This document shows positions 20,263 to 30,379 of a DNA stretch of 64,000 bases, piece by piece. The position numbers and the translations under genes are program-made. The notes under the pieces were generated by a model, which was not told the DNA's origin, ran no database searches, and saw only the letters and a program-made list of their open reading frames with translations. Source of the stretch: Tubulanus polymorphus (Eukaryota; Nemertea; Palaeonemertea; Tubulaniformes; Tubulanidae); assembly GCF_964204645.1 (NCBI RefSeq), contig NC_134025.1, positions 10,669,001 through 10,733,000 of the forward strand, read 5' to 3'. Position 1 is the first letter of the stretch; every line of letters begins with the position of its first letter.

Positions 20263-20672
20263 GATACCGGTAATATACTAAATCAAAATTTAGTTCATTT
20301 TCCTGAACTTTCGTCTACGAAAAAACTGCATATTATGTGCTTAGCTTAACTCTGATCGATCTCTATGGTTAACTTATATTCATTACATGGATTACCTGCA
20401 GAACTGATTACGTATTTAGTTCACATTATTGCCACAGGTCGCTGACTACCCATTACATAACTCATAATTGATAATACGAGACTGCGGAACCCGGTTCCCG
20501 GTCATGGATATAATCATGCTTATTGAAGAATATCTACATGATTAGAAAGTTCATAAATCAACGAGGATGAAAAATCTAAAATCTAGACTAATTATTTAAA
20601 ATGAATTCAAGTGGTACCAATACACAAAACCTAACAAATGGAGATATTTTTCAGATAAATGAAAAGCCTTAA

Positions 20673-20958
20673 CCCTTTCAGTGCGTCTACACCGCAGTGC
20701 GGTGTATAAATCGGTGATGGATTTTGCTAATACACCACACTGCGGTGTATTGATGTAATTAGTAATTAGTTTTTATCTCTATTGAAAGATGGCAGCACCT
20801 GTCAAACAGTGAAATATTAGTAACTAACGATACACCGCGCCGCGGTGTAGATGCACTATAGTGGTATTCCCGTTATTCAACACACTAGAGTGGAATTTTT
20901 CAAGATTTTCAAATTATCTCCAGCACTATAGGGTATTGATTAGTCAGCACTGAAAGGG
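20673..20958 (+). mobile_element. piggyBac-like MITE, best copy
   Basis: A 286-bp element bounded by CCCTTTCAGTGC and GCACTGAAAGGG, perfect 12-bp inverted ends, with TTAA on both sides (20669-20672 and 20959-20962). TTAA target duplication with CCC/GGG ends is the hallmark of piggyBac-type insertion. The interior carries further short palindromes based on CACCGCASTGCGGTGTA. Confidence 0.85.
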
Positions 20959-22397
20959 TTAAATGATGAATTAGGCCCGGATTGTCCGATTCGGCGCCGA
21001 AGGGTTCTATTTTTCTATCTAATTTTCTATATAGTCTCATCGTTTAATTCTTATCTTATTAATCTCATTCACAGCTATCATCACAAAGGAAGGTTCAAAT
21101 ATGATATATCCATACATATATAACATATAACAATCAAATCAATGGTCATTCATCTAAGTACACATTCATATACAGCCACCAAGTGACCAATATACAGTAG
21201 TAAACATATCAGATCCAATAGTTCAAGGGCTAATGTCACCGATATGCGGGGGAAAAAAATCACGCGAGGACATCGTTTACATCATAATTATTAATTGTGC
21301 AACCAATTTAACAGACATTAGCGCCCTCTATACAATTAGTGTGTTTTCTGCCGAGCAGTACAGGCAGCGTCCAACAATAATCTTACACAGAGTATTCTAA
21401 GTCTCCTCGGATTGTTTGCTCACAAATTGTCTTTCGTTGGCGTTTAAGCGTTAATTCTTAGTGGCATTTTATTTTTTATTGCATAACCAGTGCTTTTTTG
21501 TTATCCATATACATATTGTGTAATTACATGTATATATTCATATATTATATCATTTCAGTTGAATATCAATAATCCGTGATTTTATGATGATAATAATCAT
21601 AATGATTCGATAGTACATATCCCATATGAAAACTATTATTTCCGGGAAAAAAAAGGAAAAAAAAATCAAACCTGATGTACAACTACATATATACATACAT
21701 GAAGGCAATACTGTATATCTATATTATATACACTGGCAAGCCTTTCTTTCAAGGGTCAACCATACTAAGGTACTACAGAGCAGACTGCCCAATGTCCAGG
21801 TAGTTTTCTCCTCACGCCCCCCCCCAAAAAAAAACAAAAAAAAAAAACAACCATCCTTATGTATGAAATACTAAAAGTACTAGGAGTGATAGGACCTACT
21901 AATGGATGACCCTAATCATACTAGCAGTATATGCATACATGTGTCATCTATAAATAAAAATACCTTGAACTTTCTTCCTACGAAAAGAAAAAAAAAATCG
22001 CAAGAAAAAATCGCAAGACAACACACTGACAACTACGTTTTTACAATCCCGATACACCAGTTAACATCTGCGTCTGGATGGAAATAATTAACTACCGAAA
22101 ATAACTAGATCACCGGCGAAAAATAGCGGCACCGACAGAGCGGGGTCTTGGGTGCCTTGAAAATAGTTCCCAAGGTTCTAGTTTCTGACATATTAACACT
22201 GACAACAGCCATTGTGGTAATGCTATAATAAGCAATTTTTACATCATTCAGTTATTATTAATTGGAAGATCTTTTCTCTGATGATATTAATGATATCATG
22301 ATTATTATTATATATCATCTTTTATATACATATGAATATATCCAGATTCATCAGAACCTGACACACACTCAAGTCCATCCGTCCAATACGTATATTT

Positions 22398-22399
<2 letters not shown>

Positions 22400-22429
<30 letters not shown>
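22400..22429. repeat. TA dinucleotide microsatellite
   Basis: About 15 uninterrupted TA units in non-coding sequence downstream of TENT5. Confidence 0.9.
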
Positions 22430-22431
<2 letters not shown>

Positions 22432-23956
22432 CATCCATATTCATATAATCCACGATACATTCACATATCATGAATGAAACTGAACTATCAGTATTCTAAT
22501 AGTAAGACACTAGGTGATAAGACATTGAAGACAATACGATAGAACCCGCTTAATTCAGATCATTTTGGACCAACAAAATTCACCCGGTGCACGGGAAATC
22601 CGGATTAAAAGTCATTTTCTTGTGTATTAATGATGAACAATTGGACTGCAAATAAAGCCCGGCTTAGACCGATAATCCCGATTGAGTGAGTTAGATTGTA
22701 AATCCTAATAATCGGGAGAGATCCGCAGGACAGTTCGACAAGATGAGTATTACTGACGATTATTCATAGACGCACTTCACAACAAGATAAAAGCTTAAAA
22801 CGATTTCATTTCTGTAGTTCGAATTTCGAAATGAAATACGCTCAAAAGGACCGATCGAGGACACCGAACCTGCATCCTAATTCGTTCCGAATAATATTCA
22901 ACATAAAATAGCCAAACATTCGATGACGTTACTTATCGGCCAAACTAAAACTCCGGATATTAAAACACACATGGACGAACGAGACACACTAGCCCACCTA
23001 CCGACGACGACACAACACGCAGTAATAGTGATGATAAAACTATAGATCTAATTATATAGCAGGCGTTGATGAGAGAAAGAAAGCCTGTGTTCGATAAGTC
23101 GGAGGCTATATACATGTACATGTAATACTATATTCACCGTTCCCCGCTCTGCTTACCCCCGTAATTACAATTATCAAAAATAAAGTTATAGCTAGGTTTG
23201 CCGTACTAGCTATTCGGCATTTCCTTCTTAGATCAGCTAGATAGATTTAAGAGAACACGTGGAGTCAATGCGCTATACAAACTCGGTACATTATACGACA
23301 CCCTTATTGCACCTAAAGCTATTATTAGGCCGATTATTATTATTATGGATATTAATCGGTACTCATGTGATTTTCGATATAGTACTATACAAGAACTGCA
23401 CGTTAAAACATTACAATCAGAACCGGCGAGTTGTATTCTCTTATCGGTCAACCTGAACACATCGGATTTAGCTATCAAAGATTCATTTTCTTTTTTTTTG
23501 CGTAAACTTCGACGGCGGTGCCGCCGCCATCGTTAAAAAGAAGCACCATTCTAGAATGATCACAGATACTCTTTCTTGAAATCTCAAGAACGAAAGAAGA
23601 TGATGATTTTCACGTCGAGATTGACAGTAGTAGTAGTAGACACTTGCTTAACGATTTTCGGAACCGGTCAACTTTTCTATTTTCTTCAAAAAAGAACCTT
23701 CCTCATCCCTTATTCTCAACTCAAGATCTGCAGATAGGTAGTTAGTAATCTATTAGAATTTCTAAATTGATCAAAAATGCAAAATGAGTCTACACCTATA
23801 AATCTTGACATGAAAATCGATCAGTAAGGAACTATCTCCATGAGGACTAGATACATCAATTTCGACCAAATTTTCACGTTTTAAATTAAGAACAAAGGCC
23901 AATTTCGACAACAAAATTCTTTTTAAAGAGGAATGGAGATGCGCACATCATCATCA

Positions 23957-24054
23957 GGACCCAGTTCCACAGTTCCAGGTTTAGTTCGTTCACTTTAAGA
24001 TACATTGACCGTAGCATCCAAATTCAATTCCAAAAAAACCGTGGAACTAGATCC
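23957..24054. repeat. Foldback element, CCAGTTCCACAG termini
   Basis: Left end GGACCCAGTTCCACAG; the right end inverted reads GGATCTAGTTCCACGG, 98 bp overall. Same set as the copies at 41499 and 60073. Confidence 0.45.
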
Positions 24055-25160
24055 AATATTCATTAGATTGTGTGGAATGAATCGACTACGAACTCCGGTT
24101 CTTAACCTTCATCCATAGAACAAATGCTTACTTTTTTTGTAATCGAGATTTGGTTTTTTTTTTTGCATGCACAGCACCGAGTTCTCCACTGGAGGTTTTA
24201 GAAAGGCTACTACCTGTGTCGTCTTTTTTCCACCCCTGTTAAAAAGATATGTTGGCCCTCTAAACAATAGTGATGATCTCCCTTTCAAATGCGAAGATCC
24301 AGATTGCGCCAAAATCAAGGCAGGAGCTACGCTGTATCAGGAGCTATGACCCCTAGTCGGCCTAACAGCTTTGCTCAGTGATAACCATGCCACAATAAAA
24401 ATGGACCAAGGGTCCACACGGAGCAGCCCTTCTAAAATACCCACGTATCGAGAACACCGCACAGGCGTATGCGCTTATCTTCGAAAATGTTTTACATCGA
24501 CTTCGTAATTGGAAAATTTTCAACCTATACGATAATAGGCAGTATTATATATAATAAATGCAATGCAACGGCCTAATGACGGTCGATGACGACAGATTAA
24601 AATCGAACATATCCGAAGAAAGAGCAATTTTTCGACGATGACGAGTCGTGTTTCGACATCTGTTCGGTAATTCTTTTTTTTGGTTTTGCGTTTCGACCAT
24701 AGACAGACACAACATCCGTTCGATGTCGATAATAGCTATTACTTGCTATTATAACATAGAACTGAGTGACCTTGATAAAATTCGAACACCAGCAATTATA
24801 CTTTCACCGTTTTGTTTCGTGTTGTCCTCTTTTGTGTTTAAAATAGGTAAACAGGAAGCTTCCAGTGCATTGCGGTAATGCGATACGGAGTAACCATATA
24901 TCATTACATTATACTTACCAGTAATTGCAGAGGTTTTGCCACGGTTTCGTTTTTTTTTTTCTCAATATCGCGAACGATTAATAATAAAGCTCGTACAAAG
25001 TTTTCGAAGCTCTTGCGTTATCGGACTTTAGATTGCGGTCAAAGTCCACATACGCAGGCACATGCACTCACTTATCCGGCAAAACGCTTCGATTTACTCG
25101 ACGCAACTTAAAATAAGTACGACAATTCGAATGAACTGCGCTTCATTTCTAGCGCGAGCA

Positions 25161-26429
25161 CTAAGAGCACGGTAAATACGGCGGCGGCGGACACGACGGA
25201 CAACCGGTTATATATTGCGGTGGGTACCCGTATTGGGTAAAGTACTGATTCTGGATGTCGTACGGCCCGTAGAACACCTGGTCGATGACGAGATTGTTCT
25301 GCAAGTCGAACTGGCTGATCTCGTATTGTTTGCGCCGCGCTTTCTGGTCCTGCTCGAACAGCACCTGGTACGCCATGCTCTGGATCAGATTCAGCGTCTG
25401 CCGACGTTCATGGCCCATCAGGCAGATCGTGCTCTCGTTGACGACGTTGTGCAACATCATCAAATAGTCGTATTTCAGGTATTCTTCGCCGTGGAAATGG
25501 TTGGCAAGGTAGCTCTCGAGTTTCTGCTTCTGCTGCACGATGTCGTTGAAGTCGATGAAAAACCGCGAACACATGTAACGCTCGAGCGTTTTGATTTCCA
25601 TGTCGGCGGCCGGCGCGTACCCGCGCACGAGCAGGTTGCAGTACTTCATCAGTCCGCCGCCACGGATCTCCTCGGGCGACTTCGTCGCGATCAACTTCTT
25701 GTTCAAGTGGAACATCGCCTCGTCGAAGTTGCCGTAGACGCTTTCGGCGACGACCGTCGGGTAGAAATGTTCGCTCATCGGCGCTGCCGCGGAAATGTCG
25801 TAAAACGTCAACAAACTATCGAGAATCACTTGAAACGAGTCGACGGAGAATTCGAACTGGCGACGCATGCTGTCGACGAATTTCAACTCGACGTTTTTGC
25901 CCGTCCGATTTGACAACGACACGAGACTCCATCGATCGTTACTGTTACAAACTTTCACGAGCTTTTGCACGTACGCCTCTTTCAAACTGCAACTCGTGAT
26001 TTTATGTTTGCTCACGCCGGCCGGAAGGAAGTTCAACAGGCTGCTGAGCGCGGCGGTTTTTATTTTCTGCAAGTCGCCGATGCACGATAGCTCGACGCCG
26101 AAAATTAAGTCCAGATCGTTGTAAGAAGGTTGCTCGTTATTTTCGCTACCCGCCACTATATGACTAGCCACACCCCCGTTAATGCGCACATCCCTGACTT
26201 TAATACCGTCATTTTTCAGATTTTGCCTTACCACGCTTATGAGTTCTTTCAGCTTGATATCCAGCGTCGGGAAGTTACCGCGTCCGTGAACGGGGACGAC
26301 TTGTTCCATAACGTCGTGAAGTCTCAACACTTGTTCGTGGCATAGAACTTGAAAACGGTCGTTGTTGCGATTAGCGCCGGCGCTTTCTCCATCGGTGACG
26401 ACAACGTTGTTACAAGATGAACCCGACAT
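25161..26429 (-). CDS. TENT5: TENT5 (FAM46) non-canonical poly(A) polymerase
   Basis: A terminal nucleotidyltransferase that lengthens mRNA poly(A) tails, known for acting on mRNAs of secreted proteins. One coding exon of 422 aa, using the ATG at 26429; the frame also opens upstream at a GTG, but a splice acceptor (CATTTTAG at 26460) lies there. Motifs are [13 protein letters not shown], the catalytic DLDLIF with D105 and D107 preceded by the INGG helix (the usual form is NGS), VELKFVD at about 180-186 with the third acidic residue nearby, [18 protein letters not shown]-like sequence, [26 protein letters not shown] and [11 protein letters not shown]. It ends YLPCS, like the family's WLPCN. 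Vertebrates have paralogues A-D; which one is closest was not resolved. Gene order favours TENT5A. Confidence 0.95.
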   Translation of the reverse strand: MSGSSCNNVVVTDGESAGANRNNDRFQVLCHEQVLRLHDVMEQVVPVHGRGNFPTLDIKLKELISVVRQNLKNDGIKVRDVRINGGVASHIVAGSENNEQPSYNDLDLIFGVELSCIGDLQKIKTAALSSLLNFLPAGVSKHKITSCSLKEAYVQKLVKVCNSNDRWSLVSLSNRTGKNVELKFVDSMRRQFEFSVDSFQVILDSLLTFYDISAAAPMSEHFYPTVVAESVYGNFDEAMFHLNKKLIATKSPEEIRGGGLMKYCNLLVRGYAPAADMEIKTLERYMCSRFFIDFNDIVQQKQKLESYLANHFHGEEYLKYDYLMMLHNVVNESTICLMGHERRQTLNLIQSMAYQVLFEQDQKARRKQYEISQFDLQNNLVIDQVFYGPYDIQNQYFTQYGYPPQYITGCPSCPPPPYLPCS

Positions 26430-26800
26430 TATCCGATTCACACACGCGAGATGACTTTTCTAAAATGAAAGATGGTGAATTCAGTATTTAACCGTACTGG
26501 AGACGTTCACACTACGCAGTACACGGTTATCAATATGTGTAGTTTCACACGGCGTGTGCAATAATAATGACCTAAGCACCGCCGCCTACGGCTGAGAGTG
26601 TGTACGATCGCGCCGCGAATTGATATCTCAATCTCTGATATAAAACTATCTATCGATGATACCTAATCGATATCGATAATCAAAGGTGTGAGTTGATGAG
26701 AAGAGCCGATCTTAGTTACGCTGGAAATTCATCCGAACACACGTATTCATTCGAAATATGTTACGTTACACGTAGGACTATATATACGCACGGGCGTATA
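26430..26800 (-). promoter_or_regulatory. Probable TENT5 5' UTR and promoter region
   Basis: A good acceptor (TTTCATTTTAG, AG at 26460-26461) just upstream of the start codon implies a 5' UTR intron. A palindromic TATCGATA lies at 26671-26678, and TATA-rich runs lie at 26779-26787 and 26797-26809 in a CG-rich setting. The transcription start cannot be fixed from sequence alone. Confidence 0.35.
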
Positions 26801-27986
26801 TATATATACGCGCGGCTAGTCGCCGGTTGACCTAGTTTTTTCAACAACGGCGTTGCTGATTGGTTACGCGTTTAGAATATAGATGTGAGAGAAATCGAAA
26901 GATGCATTTTCGAAATTCAAAACATTCACACGCACGCCGCCGTGGCTTTCTCATCCGAAAAGCTAGCCCGTTCCCGAATTTAAAAAAAGGCATTCTGGGT
27001 TTAATTATCGTGAATAAATTTCGTTTTCAAAAAGTTGCATAATGTTGATCAAGAACATCGCCATCCAGCCGTTTCTTTCCCGGCTTTTAAGTCAATATCC
27101 GATAAGTATCCCCCAACAGAATTCAGGATATATCTATTTCGAGATAATATAATGCTAATTAAGTCTAATGACCATTTTCCTCCTAAACCGGTTAAGGCGA
27201 CCGATTTTTTTCAAAACGAGCTAGGCCTTATTCTAAGTGTCAATCCATAAGCAATATGGGCGTAAATATAGTATAGCGTTTTAATTTTCCATTCATACGA
27301 TTTTCCATCAATGGCAGAGCCATATTTGGTGGTAACGACGCTGATGACGCAAAATATCGACTCTCCACACTTACGGTGAAACCATGGATATTATCGATTT
27401 ATAGCGTAGAGCCAAGCGTCACAGCTAGTCTACACATAGCTTACATATATTCCTTTTTTTTTCATTCACGGCAGTTAACAAGAAAAGCAACTTGTGGACG
27501 CTTTGAATTAAAATGCGCAACTATCGTTTAATGTAATGATATGTGCCTGACTACGGGTTGAAAGGTTTACGACATTCAAACTCTCGAAGGTCGATTGAAG
27601 CATGGACTCTTTGAGTCCATATTGATTGAAACTACAGATAAATGAAATAAGTGAAGAAACGTATTTTGAAACGCATGGTATTTTACGTGTAAAAAACTGG
27701 AAATGGTTGGTTGTGTCGTTTCCAATTTTCCATCGCAATGAACAAGAACCCAGACAACCGAGCAACTTATTACGAAAAAATATGGTTAAATTGATTAAAT
27801 AAATCCGGCTCGAATATACACCAATATGAGTTACCTTTAATTCTCCTTAATGTTTTTTAAATATCCGTCGAGTCACAATATACCACAAGCTAAAAATAAA
27901 CTCACAAATCTGTGTTTCCACTATAAACGGCTCCGAATCTGAAACTGTCAGGGTCAGGAGAGTCTGGACACGTTAACAGAGATTCT

Positions 27987-28073
27987 TGACGTCATCAAAA
28001 GAAGCGCCTATCACTGGTGATGCAAGGATTCTTGAATGAACCCACACGCAGTTGCTACGGCAACGTACGTCAT
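27987..28073. promoter_or_regulatory. CRE plus X-box cluster
   Basis: A full CRE palindrome TGACGTCA lies at 27987-27994, a 14-bp X-box GTTGCTACGGCAAC at 28051-28064, and a CRE half-site ACGTCA at 28068-28073. The X-box fits RYYNYY-N2-RRNRAC exactly. It is 1.6 kb upstream of the TENT5 start codon and 2.3 kb upstream of that of CFAP298; which gene it serves is unknown. Confidence 0.5.
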
Positions 28074-28940
28074 CGGCTAGAATATGAATGAATATTCGGC
28101 TACAACCGGGTCCTTCAGTCGTAACTGAAAATAAGAGGGATTGATAAATGCGTGGGTGGCTGAGAGAGTAAACAAGTTGACGATGAAACAAAGAACGCTA
28201 TCTAACATCCTATACCGAATCAGATACAACGCTAGCAATTTCGAACGCCGTAAAATATTTTTTCATGAAAACTATAAACCAGGTTCTTGGATCAATATTC
28301 ATGTGACAATTTTCTTACATTGTTTGTGTAACGTTGCTAAATTGATAATTTGCCTACAAGGAGCAATTTTTGTCACGATGTAGTAATAACAAAAATAATC
28401 TATGATAATTTCGACGGCTAGTATGCCATTTTGACACTTATGTTTGTTCATCAATTTCTATCTCGGTTCACTGTGTAGATTGCATACGTGGGAGTTGAGT
28501 ACTCGTTAATTGTTTAATTGGAACCGGCGAAGACGTAATTATTGCACTAAGCTTGAACTTATCAAACATAATTAATTTCTGAGACCGTGTACACTGTTGT
28601 GATGAGTCCCGCGACCAGCAAATTTTGGCCTAAACACCTAATTTAATAAGAAGGCAATTATGTACAAACATTTGTCTAAGTGCTCCCTCCGGTCACACCC
28701 TCTTTGTGAGTGACGATTCGACGTGTATACTCTGGGACATTAGACACACCTTGTGATTATCGAGACTAAACAATCTATGAAATTTAGATACAAACAAAGC
28801 CACTTAGGCCTACGTGGTTAGGTCTAGACGATTAATTCCAATGAATTGGGTAAACAAAACAGACAAGAATTGCCCATGGCCGTTCAATTTAACTACTCCG
28901 AAAAATCGCTATTTTGACTTCCGACTCTGTGTTGCAGCGT

Positions 28941-29290
28941 TAGTGGTAAAAATCACCAAGGGTAGAAATCACCAGTTAAAAATCCCCAATTCTTCAAAGT
29001 AGGTAAATATCCGGGCCCCACCTTGAGCGCAAGTAGATAATCTTAAGTTCAATTCATTCATGTTATATATCCAATTTATTCATATTTTAGTGTTTCCTCA
29101 TTGTACATACTGTATTCTTGCATTGGTTTATTTGAAAATAAAATTTGATATGGCTGGGTGTGGGATATTTGGTAGGAGGTATTTGGGCCAGCGGAGGTAT
29201 TATGACCCGGGGCCACTAAAAACCGTGAAGTGGGAGAATTTTTACCTACTTTGGGGATTTTTACCGAGTTAGTAGGGGATTTTTACCGAG
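28941..29290. mobile_element. Inverted-repeat element with modular GGTAAAAATC ends
   Basis: The left end carries three short modules (GGTAAAAATCACC, GTAGAAATCACC, GTTAAAAATCCCC). The right end carries three inverted ones (GGGGATTTTTACC repeated). Each end then shares AAAGTAGGTAAA. It spans 350 bp with no coding frame. Confidence 0.55.
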
Positions 29291-29638
29291 GTTATATATA
29301 CCTACATTCATGCCATTGTGAAAGAAGGGACAAGAAATTCGAAATTTCAATCTCTGAAATTCATATGTTTTGGGTCCGAAAGGTAGATTCATTGCGCTTT
29401 CGATCGTGGCGCTGTGGCTCCTCCATGGAGGCGCACAACGAAATGAATATCCCGATTTGGATATTATCGGAGCAACCCTTTCTATATCGCTGCTGCGGAA
29501 ATAAATTTTACTTGAACAGTAACATTCATGAATTCGCTATCAATCTTGGGTACAAAATCCCACAAACGACCACAATTCCCCATCATAAATATCTGAAAGA
29601 AAAATATATTGACCAAATATTATGCTATTTATTTATTC

Positions 29639-29652
29639 GTTTCTATGGCAAC
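29639..29652 (+). promoter_or_regulatory. RFX X-box upstream of CFAP298
   Basis: GTTTCTATGGCAAC fits the animal X-box consensus RYYNYY-N2-RRNRAC. RFX factors drive cilia genes, and CFAP298 is a cilia gene, so the site is likely functional. It lies about 100 bp before a probable 5' UTR exon that ends at 29754 with donor GTAAGT. Confidence 0.6.
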
Positions 29653-29689
29653 TTTCGACGCGCACTTACTATTTCCGGGTTGGCATCGT

Positions 29690-29754
29690 CAACATTTTAG
29701 AAAATTCAAAAGGGTCTATACTTCTCGTATTAACAACTTGTTCTACCAACTGAA
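29690..29754 (+). other. Probable CFAP298 5' UTR exon
   Basis: A strong donor CTGAA/GTAAGT follows 29754, and a matching acceptor TTCATTTTAG ends at 30373, six bases before the CFAP298 start codon. The left edge (transcription start) is a guess based on the X-box position. Confidence 0.4.
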
Positions 29755-30379
29755 GTAAGTGTAGTAGTAGTTTAGATTGTAGATGATAAGCCGTTGAAGC
29801 TAGTTTTTTCCTTAAATCTCATTTAAGGACGATCGTCCCGAGAATGATCTAGAACAAATTCAATCCAACTAATTTTATTACAATATGAGATAATGAGAAC
29901 AAACATTTAATGTCAGCCAGTAAATTAACAGAAATATACGATCGAGATTGATTGATTCATATTGTATTATAAATATAATTATTGAATTATAGCATATTAT
30001 TATGATGCTTTTTTGAGTAATGACTGAATACTGTTGATCAGTAATAGTAAAACATCCAAAGATTTTCAAATGGACAAATTAAAGACACTTTTTAGGGGTC
30101 CGCTTTTTAGTTTTATTTAGGAATATCTAAAAATGATGTATTTTGTTCTAAAAATTAGATCCAAAAACTAATTAGATCCAAAAACTAAATTCTGATATTT
30201 TTTCCTCTGATATTTTTTCCTACTTAACAAATCCTGGTGTTATTATCCGTGTGCTATTTCTACAGGGTACATTAAGCAGCTGACTAGAAAATTGGTAACT
30301 AACTAAGGGTGTATATGCCACAGTGGTTAATGTCATGCTTTTTTTCAAACTAATTCGGCTGATTTCATTTTAGACAATA

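Larger units (their letters stand above)
15269..25160. other. 9.9 kb interval between convergent BCKDHB and TENT5, no confident gene
   Basis: Presumed BCKDHB 3' UTR comes first, with AATAAA at 16247-16252 and 16460-16465, and TENT5 3' UTR at the far end. It also holds a short ATG exon-like stretch at 15785-15814 ending in a GT donor, coding-like islands near 18.1 and 20.1 kb, a piggyBac-like MITE at 20.7 kb, two small foldbacks (16.3 and 24.0 kb) and a TA microsatellite at 22.4 kb. Nothing else recognisable was seen. Confidence 0.5.
26810..29638. other. Intergenic region between divergent TENT5 and CFAP298
   Basis: No conserved coding exon was recognised. It holds a promoter-like cluster with CRE and X-box motifs near 28.0 kb and an inverted-repeat element at 28.9-29.3 kb. 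Open frames such as 29230-29700 show no family features. Confidence 0.5.

Noticed and set aside
23233-23478. 81-aa minus ORF with an isoleucine-rich hydrophobic run
   Set aside because: The hydrophobic run comes from ATT/ATA-rich sequence; no splice context or conservation visible.
24167-24349. 60-aa plus ORF with two CxxxxC-like cysteines
   Set aside because: Too short, no splice sites that extend it, no known family.
25215-25913. 232-aa plus-strand ORF
   Set aside because: It lies wholly antisense to the conserved TENT5 coding exon and is a by-product of its GC-rich codons; no family features.
29230-29700. 156-aa plus ORF before CFAP298
   Set aside because: It begins in an inverted-repeat element and overlaps the X-box promoter; no family resemblance.
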